Origin: Idiomarina seosinensis
GTDB taxonomy: Bacteria; Pseudomonadota; Gammaproteobacteria; Enterobacterales; Alteromonadaceae
Assembly: GCF_003987275.1 (NCBI RefSeq)
Contig: NZ_PIQF01000002.1
Location: 529,960 to 593,959 of the forward strand
Length of the DNA: 64,000 bases
Direction: 5' to 3'
The position numbers and the translations under genes are program-made. This document shows positions 13,907 to 23,288 of the stretch, in pieces. A model generated the notes under the pieces. The model saw only the letters and a program-made list of their open reading frames with translations. It was not told the origin of the DNA and made no database searches. The stretch's first letter is position 1. Each line of letters starts with the position of its first letter.

Positions 13907-15283
13907 ATGCAAACTGAATCCGATTTTACAGATACCATAGTCGCACAAGCTACTCCTCCGGGCAGAGGCGGTGTTGGCATCGTGCGTGTTAGTGGCAAAG
14001 CCAGTGAAGCAGTTGCTAAAAAGCTCCTCGGCCACTGCCCCAAACCACGAAAAGCAGAGTACCTTCCCTTTAGAGATTTAAACGGCGAAATGCTGGACGA
14101 AGGTATTGCTCTTTATTTCCCCGGTCCTAATTCCTTTACAGGCGAAGACGTTCTCGAGTTACAGGGTCATGGCGGACCCATACTGATTGATATGATCATC
14201 AAGGCTATCCTTGAAATTCCTGGTATCCGCCCTGCTCGTCCTGGTGAATTCAGCGAGCGTGCGTTTCTTAACGATAAGCTTGATTTAACCCAAGCCGAAG
14301 CTATCGCGGATCTCATCGACACTAATTCGGAACAAGCCGCGAAAGCCGCATTACAAAGTCTTAAGGGTGAATTTTCCCATAAAATTGACCAACTGGTGGA
14401 CGCTGTCATTCATTTAAGAATGTACGTTGAGGCTGCAATCGACTTTCCGGATGAAGAAATTGACTTCTTATCCGATGGTAAAGTTACCGGAGATTTAACA
14501 GAAATTATCGAGCAGTTGTTCCACATAGAACAACAAGCCAAGCAAGGCACATTAATGCGCGAAGGTATGCGTATCGTTATTGCTGGCCGTCCAAACGCCG
14601 GTAAATCTAGTTTACTTAACGCGCTGGCCGGGCGTGAATCAGCTATTGTAACTGAGATAGCTGGAACAACTCGTGACGTATTGCGAGAGCATATACAAAT
14701 AGATGGTATGCCACTGCATATTATTGACACTGCTGGATTAAGGGAGTCACCTGATCAGGTTGAAAAAATTGGCATCGAAAGAGCCTGGGATGAAATCCGC
14801 CAGGCCGACCGAGTGTTGTTTATGGTTGATAGCCAGGAAACAAGTGCCATACATCCCGATGACATTTGGCCCGAATTCTTTGCCCAGTTACCTGACGATA
14901 TGCCTTACACCGTTATTCGTAACAAGGTCGATTTGACGAAAGAATCAATTGGCCTGGAAGAACACAATGGTATCCCATTGATACAACTTTCAGCGAAAAC
15001 GGGCCACGGTATTGACCTACTCCGGGACCATTTAAAGCACTGTATTGGCTATACAGCAACCTCGGAAGGCAGCTTTATGGCACGCCGTCGACACCTGGAC
15101 GCTCTGGAAAAAGCAAAAGCTCACTTGTTGATCGGACAAGAACAACTCGAGCTGAGTATGTCCGGAGAACTGCTAGCCGAAGAGCTGCGCCTTGCACAAC
15201 AACACTTAAACGAAATAACCGGTGAATTTACCTCAGACGATCTTCTCGGCCAAATATTTGGTTCGTTTTGTATCGGTAAATAA
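13907..15283 (+). CDS. mnmE: tRNA modification GTPase MnmE
   Basis: With MnmG it forms the complex that adds the aminomethyl/carboxymethylaminomethyl group to U34 of certain tRNAs. Length 458 (E. coli 454). The N-terminal folate-binding domain starts [22 protein letters not shown]. The inserted G domain has G1 GRPNAGKS (227-234), G2 GTTRD, G3 DTAGLRE and G4 NKVD. The C-terminus FCIGK supplies the conserved cysteine. The partner mnmG is 5.4 kb downstream, on the other side of oriC. Confidence 0.98.
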   Translation: MQTESDFTDTIVAQATPPGRGGVGIVRVSGKASEAVAKKLLGHCPKPRKAEYLPFRDLNGEMLDEGIALYFPGPNSFTGEDVLELQGHGGPILIDMIIKAILEIPGIRPARPGEFSERAFLNDKLDLTQAEAIADLIDTNSEQAAKAALQSLKGEFSHKIDQLVDAVIHLRMYVEAAIDFPDEEIDFLSDGKVTGDLTEIIEQLFHIEQQAKQGTLMREGMRIVIAGRPNAGKSSLLNALAGRESAIVTEIAGTTRDVLREHIQIDGMPLHIIDTAGLRESPDQVEKIGIERAWDEIRQADRVLFMVDSQETSAIHPDDIWPEFFAQLPDDMPYTVIRNKVDLTKESIGLEEHNGIPLIQLSAKTGHGIDLLRDHLKHCIGYTATSEGSFMARRRHLDALEKAKAHLLIGQEQLELSMSGELLAEELRLAQQHLNEITGEFTSDDLLGQIFGSFCIGK

Positions 15284-15310
15284 CTTTCTAACTGTAAAAC
15301 GAGAACAATA

Positions 15311-16456
15311 ATGACACTTATTCTAAAACTAATAGCCGGCATTGCTGGCGGTATCGTTATAGGTTTATTTGCTCCAGATTGGATTAGCCAACTGTTAATT
15401 ACCTTTAAAAGCCTTTTTGGCCAATTGTTATTTTTTACCATACCACTATTAATTCTGTTTTTTATAACTAGCGGCATAGCGAGCCTTCCCAATAATTCCG
15501 GCAAATTACTGGGCAAAACTCTTGGCGTCGCTTATTTGTCGACAATAACTGCCGGTACCATCGCCTTTTTTGTCGCCAGTGCAGTTGTTCCTATGTTGAG
15601 TGCAGACGCTCAAACAGTTTCAGAGCAAGCAACTAAGACACTCGAACCTTTTATTAGCCTGGATGTTCCGCCGCTAATGAGCGTCATGTCAGCGCTTGTA
15701 ATGGCCTTTATATTTGGTCTTGGTATTGCCGCCACAAAAGCACAGCAATTAAAGCAGTTATCCGATCACGGGCGAGATATCATAGAGCTGTTACTGGTTA
15801 AGGTAATAATCCCTCTATTACCATTTTATATTGCTGGTGTTTTTACCGAGATGGCTGTAGCAGATACGGTTTTCGATACTTTAAAAACCTTCGGCATCAT
15901 CCTGTTGTTAGCAGTAGCTTTACACTGGGTATACATCACCAGCATGTTCATTATTGCGGGTATTAAAAGCCAGCAATCACCACTAAAGCTGATTAAAAAT
16001 ATGTTGCCAGCTTATTTTACCGCCTTAGGCACAATGTCCAGTGCTGCAACAATTCCGGTAACGCTGCAAAGTGTTCGCAATAATAATGTTAATGATAACG
16101 TGGCTAACTTCTCAGTCCCTTTATGCGCGACCGTTCATTTAGCCGGCTCAACCATTACTATCGTGAGCTGTGCTGTTGCCGTTATGGTACTGCATAGTGC
16201 ATTGGCTATTCCTTCATTCTTGACGGTACTGCCGTTTATTATGATGCTCGGCATCGTTATGCTTGCTGCCCCTGGCGTGCCCGGCGGGGCTGTTATGTCA
16301 GCCGTTGGACTGCTTGGTTCAATGCTTGGCTTTGGTGAAACCGCGATCGCGTTGATGATTGCGTTATACATGGCTCAAGATAGCTTTGGCACGGCTTGCA
16401 ATATAACCGGTGATGGTGCAATTGCAGTGTTAATAGATGACTCCGTTAAACGCTAA
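15311..16456 (+). CDS. Dicarboxylate/amino acid:cation symporter (DAACS/EAAT family)
   Basis: Inner-membrane secondary transporter of 381 residues, probably importing an acidic amino acid or C4-dicarboxylate with Na+ or H+. It shows about eight hydrophobic segments, the small-residue/serine motif ALGTMSSAATIPVTL (HP1, about 238-252) and a C-terminal D/N-rich segment SFGTACNITGDGAIAV (about 356-371). The usual NMDGT motif is replaced by HLAGS, so substrate or ion specificity may differ from GltP. It is short for the family (400-440). Its last 20 bases overlap the next gene, suggesting coupled translation. Confidence 0.85.
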   Translation: MTLILKLIAGIAGGIVIGLFAPDWISQLLITFKSLFGQLLFFTIPLLILFFITSGIASLPNNSGKLLGKTLGVAYLSTITAGTIAFFVASAVVPMLSADAQTVSEQATKTLEPFISLDVPPLMSVMSALVMAFIFGLGIAATKAQQLKQLSDHGRDIIELLLVKVIIPLLPFYIAGVFTEMAVADTVFDTLKTFGIILLLAVALHWVYITSMFIIAGIKSQQSPLKLIKNMLPAYFTALGTMSSAATIPVTLQSVRNNNVNDNVANFSVPLCATVHLAGSTITIVSCAVAVMVLHSALAIPSFLTVLPFIMMLGIVMLAAPGVPGGAVMSAVGLLGSMLGFGETAIALMIALYMAQDSFGTACNITGDGAIAVLIDDSVKR

Positions 16457-18122
16457 ATTTGCTCACTTCGGATTTGACTACACGCGGTTCCGATTTGGTT
16501 TCCGAACCGGAATCGCTGCCTGCCTGTCATTAGTAATTGCCTGGGCTCTCGGCCTCGAACACCCGCAATGGTCCGCTATGACCGTTTGGGCAGTATCTCA
16601 ACCAACACGCGGGCTACTACTAGAAAAGGCTGCCTATCGAATACTAGGCACTCTTATCGGCACAGTAGTGGGCATGGTATTGGTGGTTACTGCTGGCGAT
16701 AACATTATTGCGCTTGCGCTTGGCCTTACAGTTTGGGTTGGGCTGTGTGTTTATGTTGGTAACCTGCTGCACGGGCTTATTTCCTACGGTGCTATTTTAG
16801 CCGGCTACTCTGCCTCGATGGTAGCACTGCTGACGCGGACCCCTGATGCCCTGTTACCTCTTGGAATAGACCGTTTATTAACAGTATTTATTGGTGTGAT
16901 TACCGCGCTTTTTATTGGTTGGTTATTTACCTATAAAAAAGCAGAGCAAACATTGGTTAACCAATTTAGGCGGCAAACTGCCGAGAACCTAAAGCTCTTA
17001 GCAACTGCCTACCAAACGGGTTCTTTAAGACAGCTGAACACTCATGATCGTTTATCACAACTCGCACACCTGGAAGCTCAGCTCATCGAGCACGGTACGG
17101 GCTCTCCGGCAGCTCACCTCTCAGCAAAAACCATCAGGCGAGTTCTAAATGCTCAGATGGGATTATTTGCCCAGCTTGAGGCGAAAGGGATCATCCAGTC
17201 TAAAACAATAAGTGAACACTTACATTCTTGCTCGGAGTCTTTGGTCAAGAATCAAACCAAATCAATCCGGTATCACCTTAAACAAACCCTTAAGGTATTT
17301 AACCACCAACCAATGACAGGATATTTTAAAGAGTTTGTCGAAGCCTCCTTAGCCCGTCTGGAGTTCAGAGATACCGGCACCACTGCGCGCTCGGTTCGTG
17401 GCGTTTCCGTGCTGTTGCATCGAGACTGGCGTGGTGCCCGACAGGCCGCTATCAGAACCATTATTGCAATGACCATTATTAGCGTTATTTGGGGCTACAC
17501 CGGGTGGTTTCAAATCGCCTACCTGCTGTTGGGAGCTTCGGTCATGCTGACCTTATTCTCAACCGCAGAGAACCCCGCAAAAACGATGTATTATGTATTT
17601 TTAGGACAAACCGCCGGGGCTATTACAGCTTTGGCTATGCAAGCGCTAGTCTGGCCTTATGCTGGCTCTATATTGAACATGTTGGTCTGTCTAATGCCGG
17701 TTATTTTACTGTCAGCACTGCCAATGTCTCACAATCGAACCGCTCCCGGTGCCATGGACTTTAATCTTGTGTTCTTATTGCTCATGCAACCGGCACTGCA
17801 ATACCAGTTTGAACCAATTCAGGCTATCACCATTGCGCTGGCTGTTATTGCTGCGCCGCTTGTTGCGATGGTAAGTTATCGGCTCGTATTCCCCACTAAT
17901 CTTCGTAGCCGTCAGCAGCAACTTATTGTTTCCCTTGAAAGAGACCTTAACGAACTACAACGGCAGCAACTTAGCGGAACAAACTTAACGCGCTATCGGG
18001 CGCGACTTTATCATCGTTTATTTAAACTGTTCTTAATGGCAGATAAATTGGGCGTTGATGCTAAAGTGACTGCAACACATTATTTATTCCGCGTACAACA
18101 TCAGGTTAACCAACATGAATGA
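16437..18122 (+). CDS. FUSC-family inner-membrane protein (aromatic acid exporter/YccS-like)
   Basis: Probable efflux protein of 561 residues. Two blocks of five or six hydrophobic helices (about 20-165 and 340-475), each followed by a soluble helical stretch, is the architecture of FUSC proteins such as AaeB. The first block contains HPQWSAMTVWAVSQPTRG, the typical FUSC signature. Substrate is unknown. The start overlaps the upstream symporter by 20 bases and the end overlaps the next gene by 8, so the three form one transcription unit. Confidence 0.8.
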   Translation: MTPLNAKFAHFGFDYTRFRFGFRTGIAACLSLVIAWALGLEHPQWSAMTVWAVSQPTRGLLLEKAAYRILGTLIGTVVGMVLVVTAGDNIIALALGLTVWVGLCVYVGNLLHGLISYGAILAGYSASMVALLTRTPDALLPLGIDRLLTVFIGVITALFIGWLFTYKKAEQTLVNQFRRQTAENLKLLATAYQTGSLRQLNTHDRLSQLAHLEAQLIEHGTGSPAAHLSAKTIRRVLNAQMGLFAQLEAKGIIQSKTISEHLHSCSESLVKNQTKSIRYHLKQTLKVFNHQPMTGYFKEFVEASLARLEFRDTGTTARSVRGVSVLLHRDWRGARQAAIRTIIAMTIISVIWGYTGWFQIAYLLLGASVMLTLFSTAENPAKTMYYVFLGQTAGAITALAMQALVWPYAGSILNMLVCLMPVILLSALPMSHNRTAPGAMDFNLVFLLLMQPALQYQFEPIQAITIALAVIAAPLVAMVSYRLVFPTNLRSRQQQLIVSLERDLNELQRQQLSGTNLTRYRARLYHRLFKLFLMADKLGVDAKVTATHYLFRVQHQVNQHE

Positions 18123-18432
18123 CGAATGGGTCGTCGCGTATTACGCTAAAGATCCGATAGAGGCTGAGCTGCTCAAAGGCCTATTAGAAAGCCAGTCGAT
18201 TGAGGCTCAAGTAAGCAGTAATGGTATGATCGGAGGGGTTGGTGAGCTTCCGGCGGACGCCATTGAAACATCAATTAAAGTAATGGCTGAAGACTACAAC
18301 CAAGCTCGGCAAGTACTGGAGTCTTACGAGAAGGATGACAGTCGGGAGATATTTTGTCCTGACTGTGGCGAGACAAACTTTACTAACTTTGAGCTGTGCT
18401 GGTCTTGCGGTAAAGCGCTTGCTTCTGCTTAA
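18115..18432 (+). CDS. DUF2007-domain protein with C-terminal zinc ribbon
   Basis: Small soluble protein of unknown function (105 residues). Residues 5-70 form the DUF2007 fold often annotated as putative signal-transducing (VVAYYAKDPIEAELLKGLLESQSIEAQV). Residues about 81-100 form a zinc ribbon of two CxxC pairs (CPDCGETNFTNFELCWSCGK). It overlaps the FUSC gene by 8 bases, and its 3-prime end overlaps the convergent GIY-YIG gene by 50 bases. Confidence 0.8.
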   Translation: MNDEWVVAYYAKDPIEAELLKGLLESQSIEAQVSSNGMIGGVGELPADAIETSIKVMAEDYNQARQVLESYEKDDSREIFCPDCGETNFTNFELCWSCGKALASA

Positions 18433-18646
18433 CGGGTAATCGCTTTAATTGCCATTCACGACTCGTCGCTGATGCTCGGCTATCATGTGACTCTTGATAT
18501 ACGACAGTAACCGGCCGTCGGCTTCGGGTATACCGAGCACCACCAACTAATTCACCGTTATGTTGCTTGACCCGCCTTTCCAGGTCGGTGGTAATGCCAC
18601 AGTAGAGACTGCTGTCAGCACATTTAACAAGATATACCTTCCACAT
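18383..18646 (-). CDS. GIY-YIG nuclease-domain protein (YhbQ/UPF0213-like)
   Basis: Single-domain GIY-YIG protein of 87 residues, similar in size and layout to E. coli YhbQ. The core is VYLVKCADSSLYCGITTDLERRVKQHN at the N-terminus: Y...YCGIT forms the GIY-YIG strands, with the conserved arginine next. The C-terminal REWQLKRLPVKQKQAL holds the glutamate region. I start at the ATG at 18646 because the family begins just before VYL; an in-frame start 18 codons upstream is possible but has no ribosome site. It may act in DNA repair, but this is unproven. Confidence 0.8.
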   Translation of the reverse strand: MWKVYLVKCADSSLYCGITTDLERRVKQHNGELVGGARYTRSRRPVTVVYQESHDSRASATSREWQLKRLPVKQKQALYRKTSTAQS

Positions 18647-18720
18647 ACACCCGTCTTGAAACTTTATCGACTTAACCCAAGTATAAAGATTAACACGCAT
18701 TCACGCTTAAAGGAGCGATT

Positions 18721-19272
18721 ATGAGTCGACATTACGACCAGGCCAAAGGTTTATCGGAACAGCATGACGAAGAAACACATCATTACGTCTTCAATCAAAC
18801 GATGATGCGTATTAAAGATCCAGCGCGGACATTAAAATTTTACAGTGAAGTTTTGGGGATGACATTGGTTAAACGCCTGGATTTTCCTGAGATGGAGTTC
18901 TCGCTTTACTTTATGGCAGCAATATCGCCCGAACAACGTAAGCAATGGTCAACCGATCACAATCAACGGATTAAGCAAACCTTTTCAAGGCCAGCGATGC
19001 TTGAGCTCACTCACAACTGGGGCGATGAAAAAGACGACTCGGTCGAGTTTCACAGCGGTAATAGTGAACCTAAAGGATTTGGTCATATCGGTTTTGCGGT
19101 ACCTGATATCGATGCCGCCTGTGAGCGTTTTGATAAAATGAATGTAGAGTTTCAAAAACGACCACAGGACGGCAATATGAAAGGTATCGCCTTTATCAAA
19201 GATCCTGACGGCTACTGGATTGAGATCTTCGCGGCCGACAAAATGCCGGATTTACTCAGCAAGCATCTTTGA
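18721..19272 (+). CDS. gloA: Lactoylglutathione lyase (glyoxalase I), long zinc-type
   Basis: Converts the methylglyoxal-glutathione hemithioacetal to S-lactoylglutathione. At 183 residues it is the long, eukaryote/Pseudomonas-like form rather than the 135-residue E. coli nickel enzyme. The four metal ligands of that class are in place: Gln26 ([11 protein letters not shown]), Glu95 (MLELTHNWG), His122 (FGHIGFAV) and Glu168 (YWIEIFA). The Gln ligand suggests zinc use by family rule. A clear AAAGGAG lies six bases before the ATG. It converges with, and overlaps by 21 bases, the next gene. Confidence 0.93.
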   Translation: MSRHYDQAKGLSEQHDEETHHYVFNQTMMRIKDPARTLKFYSEVLGMTLVKRLDFPEMEFSLYFMAAISPEQRKQWSTDHNQRIKQTFSRPAMLELTHNWGDEKDDSVEFHSGNSEPKGFGHIGFAVPDIDAACERFDKMNVEFQKRPQDGNMKGIAFIKDPDGYWIEIFAADKMPDLLSKHL

Positions 19273-19755
19273 AACTTTACTTTCAAGTGATCTCATACCA
19301 TGTTGGCGGCCAATTTCGAGTGCTTTTTCCTTCGATTGGCCGTCCAGCCACGCAGCCCGCAACGCAAATAACGCGCCTACCCGGTTAGCCGAAGCGCAAT
19401 GCACCAATACCGTTTTATCAACGTTCATTAATAACAATTTATCCAGCGCCCGGGCATTGTCAAAAGTAACTCCCATAGCCCCATCAACCGGTACATGATA
19501 AAAAGCTAGTTTGTTACTGGTTGTCCACTGAGTTTCAGCACTACCCGCCATTTCTTTAATTGAAAGCAGGCTAATAACAACCTCACCACCCTGCTCTTTA
19601 AAATATTCAATGTCCTGTTTGTCGGGTACACCCATAACCCAGATTCTGTCAGTTACCTGAGTTGGTTCCTCAATGCCCTTAGCCTGAGCTGGCATAGAAC
19701 TACCAGCGGCAGAGACCATGACAAACGCCAATGTCCACATTAATGATTTAAGCAT
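19252..19755 (-). CDS. Exported dual-specificity/tyrosine phosphatase-like protein
   Basis: 167 residues. The N-terminus is a signal peptide ([25 protein letters not shown], cleavage near residue 25), so it is probably periplasmic. The PTP loop HCxxxxxR is present as HCASANR with Cys120 and Arg126, and the rest fits the short DSP-like (DUF442/beta-lactamase-hydrolase-like) phosphatases. Substrate is unknown; a rhodanese/sulfur-related role seen in relatives is possible. The ATG at 19755 is chosen because AGGAGA lies seven bases upstream; the frame is open nine codons further up. Confidence 0.75.
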   Translation of the reverse strand: MLKSLMWTLAFVMVSAAGSSMPAQAKGIEEPTQVTDRIWVMGVPDKQDIEYFKEQGGEVVISLLSIKEMAGSAETQWTTSNKLAFYHVPVDGAMGVTFDNARALDKLLLMNVDKTVLVHCASANRVGALFALRAAWLDGQSKEKALEIGRQHGMRSLESKVSKMLAE

Positions 19756-19817
19756 GTTGCTTCTCCTGTAAAATAAACCCAAGTATTCATATTTAAGCTT
19801 GAGACAGATTATCTATT

Positions 19818-20270
19818 ATGGCAAACATTCAAATACTGGTTGGCACCACTTCCGGAAATACCGAATTCTTAGCGGACCACGCAGCGGACTTACTAAAACA
19901 GCAAAGTTTCGATGTCGAGCTGCACTACGAACCTAATCTTAGTGCTATTGACCAAACTCAGCCCTGGCTAATCTTTATAGCAAGCCACGGTGCCGGAGAC
20001 TACGCCGATTCGATGCTCGATTTTCATCAACAATTACTCGACAGCAGCGGTCTAAAGGCTTTCCCTTATACCGTTATTGCTATTGGCGAGTCTTGTTACG
20101 ACACTTATTGCGCCGCCGGTCGAGATATCGATCAACGGCTTGATAACCTTGGCGCAAATCGGTTTAGCGATCGGTTAGAAATCGATATGTTGCAAGATGA
20201 TCCGGAAATTATGGTGGAAAACCAAATTTCTTTTTGGATCGAAAAACTGCGATCATATACACAAAAATGA
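19818..20270 (+). CDS. mioC: Flavodoxin-domain protein MioC
   Basis: FMN-binding flavodoxin-like protein, in E. coli implicated in biotin synthase electron supply. Residues 7-15 VGTTSGNTE form the FMN phosphate loop; ASHGAGDYADS and GESCYDTYCAAGRDID are the other flavin contacts. Length 150 (E. coli 147). As in E. coli it lies immediately left of oriC and is transcribed toward it. Its last 35 bases already carry three GATC sites and belong functionally to the origin. Confidence 0.92.
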   Translation: MANIQILVGTTSGNTEFLADHAADLLKQQSFDVELHYEPNLSAIDQTQPWLIFIASHGAGDYADSMLDFHQQLLDSSGLKAFPYTVIAIGESCYDTYCAAGRDIDQRLDNLGANRFSDRLEIDMLQDDPEIMVENQISFWIEKLRSYTQK

Positions 20271-20716
20271 TCGTTAATTTCGGGACTCTTAATGCCGATC
20301 GTAGATCCTGTCCACTGACTTACGCACAGCCCTATTTGCTTGTGGTTAGATCGGGTATAAGATCAGCTAAGGACTGTAGCCCGGTTGGGCATATCTGTGG
20401 GGATAACTATGGTTGTGTATAAACAGGGTAGTTATCCACTAGCTATGATCCCAATTCAAAGCCCGTTACTCACACCTTTTGATCACGCTGTAAATCTTTA
20501 TCAATAAGGCTTATAGCGATCTATACACAGAAAACCGAAAGCTAATAGAAGTAATAATAGAAGATCTATAAAGATCTTAAACTGATCTTTCTTAGATCTT
20601 TAAACAACAATCTCTTCGTTTAAATCATTGGCTAAAAAATAACCTTTTCGATCTGAGTCAATTCGCGTTAAAATGCCTGGCTCGATTACACGTTTTAACC
20701 TAAAGGTCTATTTTTA
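20237..20716. other. oriC: Chromosomal origin of replication, oriC
   Basis: The 446-base gap between mioC and mnmG, plus the end of mioC. It contains 15 GATC sites between 20237 and 20653, about nine times chance density, as in enterobacterial and Vibrio origins controlled by Dam/SeqA. Candidate DnaA boxes are TGTGTATAA (20414-20422, exact R5-type in reverse), and one-mismatch boxes TTATCCACT (20432-20440), CTATACACA (20521-20529) and TTACGCACA (20320-20328). An AT-rich repeat block lies on the mnmG side (20555-20607). Position and polarity match E. coli oriC. Confidence 0.92.
20555..20607. repeat. GATCT repeat array of the oriC unwinding element
   Basis: Four GATCT-headed AT-rich units start at 20563, 20573, 20584 and 20595 (GATCTATAA, GATCTTAAA, GATCTTTCT, GATCTTTAA), spaced 10, 11 and 11 bases, about one helical turn. 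They correspond to the E. coli 13-mers L, M and R (GATCTnTTnTTTT), but there are four and they are more tightly packed. Confidence 0.8.
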
Positions 20717-22612
20717 ATGCCACGCACCAGTTCCCAACAGTTTGATGTCATCGTTGTCGGAGGCGGCCATGCAGGTACCGAAGCGGCTCTTGCAGCAGCC
20801 CGAATGGGAAGCCGTACGTTATTGTTAACTCACAATATCGATACGTTAGGTCAAATGTCCTGCAACCCAGCCATTGGTGGCATCGGTAAAGGTCATCTGG
20901 TAAAAGAAATAGACGCGTTGGGCGGCGTAATGGCTAAAGCTGCTGACCGAGCTGGTATTCAATTTAGAACCCTTAACTCCTCGAAAGGACCAGCAGTAAG
21001 AGCAACTCGCGCACAAGCAGACAGACAACTCTATAAACAAGCAATTCGATATGCGCTCGAAACTCAACCAAACTTGACCTTATTTCAGCAAGGCTGTGAT
21101 GATCTGATCGTCGAAAACGATCGAATTTGCGGTGTTGTTTCGCAAATGGGTTTGAGTTTTTACGCTGACAGCGTCGTCTTAACCGTAGGTACCTTCCTTG
21201 GCGGACAGATCCATATTGGTTTAGACAATTACCAAGGTGGTCGCGCTGGCGATCCACCGGCAAACGCTCTCGCAAAACGGCTTAGAGCTTTACCATTGCG
21301 TGTGGAACGCTTAAAAACTGGCACCCCACCGCGTATAGCCAGCCGGTCAATAGATTTCTCCGGAATGCAGGAACAGCCTGGCGATAACCCGACGCCAGTA
21401 TTTTCCTATATGGGATCGCGCGCCGATCACCCACAGCAGATTTCGTGTTACATCACACATACCAATCAACAAACTCACGATATTATTCGCTCAGGGTTGG
21501 ATCGCTCGCCAATGTATTCAGGCGTTATTGGTGGTGTTGGACCAAGATATTGTCCCTCGATAGAGGATAAAATTGTACGCTTTGAAGATAAAAGCTCTCA
21601 TCAAATATTTGTCGAGCCAGAAGGGCTTGATACCTTTGAAGTGTATCCAAACGGTATATCAACCAGTTTACCTTTTGATATTCAGGAACAATTAGTTCGC
21701 TCGATTAAAGGTTTTGAAAATGCCGTTATAACCAGACCTGGATATGCCATCGAGTATGATTACTTTGATCCTCGTGATCTGAAACAGTCACTAGAGACCA
21801 AAGTTATTGAGGGATTGTTTTTTGCCGGACAAATTAACGGCACGACTGGCTATGAAGAAGCAGGTGCTCAAGGCTTAATTGCTGGCCTCAACGCTTCATT
21901 AAAAGCACAAGGCAAAGACAGTTGGTCACCGAGACGGGATCAAGCTTATGCCGGCGTGTTAATCGATGACTTATCAACTCTGGGTACTCAGGAACCCTAC
22001 CGTATGTTCACCTCTCGAGCTGAATATCGTTTGTTATTAAGAGAAGATAACGCCGATATTCGATTAACTGAAAAAGGTCGTGAGCTGGGATTGGTTGATG
22101 ATCAGCGCTGGTCTGCGTTTAATCAAAAGATGGAATCGATAGAGCAAGAAAAGCAACGCCTAAAAACCACTTGGGTGCATAAGGACCATGAAGCTGTGGG
22201 CAGCATTAATGCCCTGGTAAAAAGTCCTATTACCAAAGAAGTTAGTGGTGAAGAGTTATTACGTAGACCTGAAATTCACTATCAGGAGCTGGTAAAAACA
22301 CCGTTTTTTGAACCAGGCCTGAACGATCCTGCAGCAGCGGAACAGGTTGAAATTCAGACCAAATATGCCGGTTATATTTCGCGACAGCAAGACGAAATAG
22401 CAAAACAACAGCGGCATGAAAATACACTGCTGCCTGCAGGATTCGATTACGCAGGTATTAAAGGTTTATCCAACGAAGTTATTGCTAAACTGAATGACCA
22501 TCAACCAGAAACGGTTGGCAAAGCGGCTCGTATTTCCGGCATTACTCCGGCGGCAATTTCAATGTTGTTGGTTCATCTTAAAAAACAAGGGTTGTTGCGT
22601 AAAAGCGCGTAA
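20717..22612 (+). CDS. mnmG: tRNA uridine-5-carboxymethylaminomethyl synthesis enzyme MnmG
   Basis: FAD-dependent partner of MnmE in wobble-uridine modification (formerly GidA). Length 631 (E. coli 629). The N-terminal dinucleotide-binding fold has GGGHAG at 15-20, followed by the conserved [35 protein letters not shown] and [20 protein letters not shown] are further MnmG signatures, with a helical C-terminal domain for MnmE/tRNA contact. First gene rightward of oriC; rsmG follows after 9 bases. Confidence 0.98.
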   Translation: MPRTSSQQFDVIVVGGGHAGTEAALAAARMGSRTLLLTHNIDTLGQMSCNPAIGGIGKGHLVKEIDALGGVMAKAADRAGIQFRTLNSSKGPAVRATRAQADRQLYKQAIRYALETQPNLTLFQQGCDDLIVENDRICGVVSQMGLSFYADSVVLTVGTFLGGQIHIGLDNYQGGRAGDPPANALAKRLRALPLRVERLKTGTPPRIASRSIDFSGMQEQPGDNPTPVFSYMGSRADHPQQISCYITHTNQQTHDIIRSGLDRSPMYSGVIGGVGPRYCPSIEDKIVRFEDKSSHQIFVEPEGLDTFEVYPNGISTSLPFDIQEQLVRSIKGFENAVITRPGYAIEYDYFDPRDLKQSLETKVIEGLFFAGQINGTTGYEEAGAQGLIAGLNASLKAQGKDSWSPRRDQAYAGVLIDDLSTLGTQEPYRMFTSRAEYRLLLREDNADIRLTEKGRELGLVDDQRWSAFNQKMESIEQEKQRLKTTWVHKDHEAVGSINALVKSPITKEVSGEELLRRPEIHYQELVKTPFFEPGLNDPAAAEQVEIQTKYAGYISRQQDEIAKQQRHENTLLPAGFDYAGIKGLSNEVIAKLNDHQPETVGKAARISGITPAAISMLLVHLKKQGLLRKSA

Positions 22613-22621
22613 GGGTTTGTT

Positions 22622-23257
22622 TTGAAAACGGAATTGAAAAAGCTCATCGAGCAAACAAGATCTGATCATTTAATTGCATTAAACGATCAACAGTTAGACA
22701 AACTGACGGCCCTGGTTGAACAGCTGCACAAATGGAATAAAGCGTACAATCTAACCAGTGTCCGTGATCCTAAAGATATGTTGAGCAAACATATCGTGGA
22801 CAGCTTGGTGATAGCGCCTTATTTAACAGGTAGGACTTTCATTGATGTCGGCACTGGTCCGGGCTTGCCAGGCTTACCTTTAGCCATTGCAGAACCCGAT
22901 AAGTCGTTTGTATTGCTCGACAGTCTGGGCAAACGCATTCGTTTTATCCGCCAAGTGTGCCATCAGCTCAATATAGACAATGTAACTGCTGTGCAAAGCA
23001 GAGTTGAAGACTACCGACAACAGGATTTTTCCTTTGATGGTGTGTTAAGTAGAGCCTTCGCCTCACTTAATGATATGCTCAGCTGGTGTCAGCATTTACC
23101 AAAAGCTGACGGCAAGTTTTATGCGCTTAAGGGACAATACCCGCAGCAAGAACTGGACGAATTATCTCAACAGTATAAGATTGACCAGATAGAAAAGTTA
23201 CAGGTACCCGGTGTCGATGGCGAACGACACATTGCGATTATATCGCCAGCGCATTAA
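22622..23257 (+). CDS. rsmG: 16S rRNA (guanine527-N7)-methyltransferase RsmG
   Basis: Methylates G527 of 16S rRNA (formerly GidB). Length 211. The SAM-binding motif is [21 protein letters not shown] (about residues 71-91), and [15 protein letters not shown] and [10 protein letters not shown] are family hallmarks. The start is a TTG at 22622, five bases after AAGGG; the next in-frame ATG is more than 50 codons downstream and would remove conserved sequence. mnmG ends 9 bases upstream. Confidence 0.95.
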   Translation: MKTELKKLIEQTRSDHLIALNDQQLDKLTALVEQLHKWNKAYNLTSVRDPKDMLSKHIVDSLVIAPYLTGRTFIDVGTGPGLPGLPLAIAEPDKSFVLLDSLGKRIRFIRQVCHQLNIDNVTAVQSRVEDYRQQDFSFDGVLSRAFASLNDMLSWCQHLPKADGKFYALKGQYPQQELDELSQQYKIDQIEKLQVPGVDGERHIAIISPAH

Positions 23258-23288
23258 CACCCGTATAACGATAAGAGGTTAAACACCC

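Noticed and set aside
20395..20405. TGTGGGGATAA as a DnaA box
   Set aside because: Two extra bases break the TGTGGATAA core, so I did not count it.
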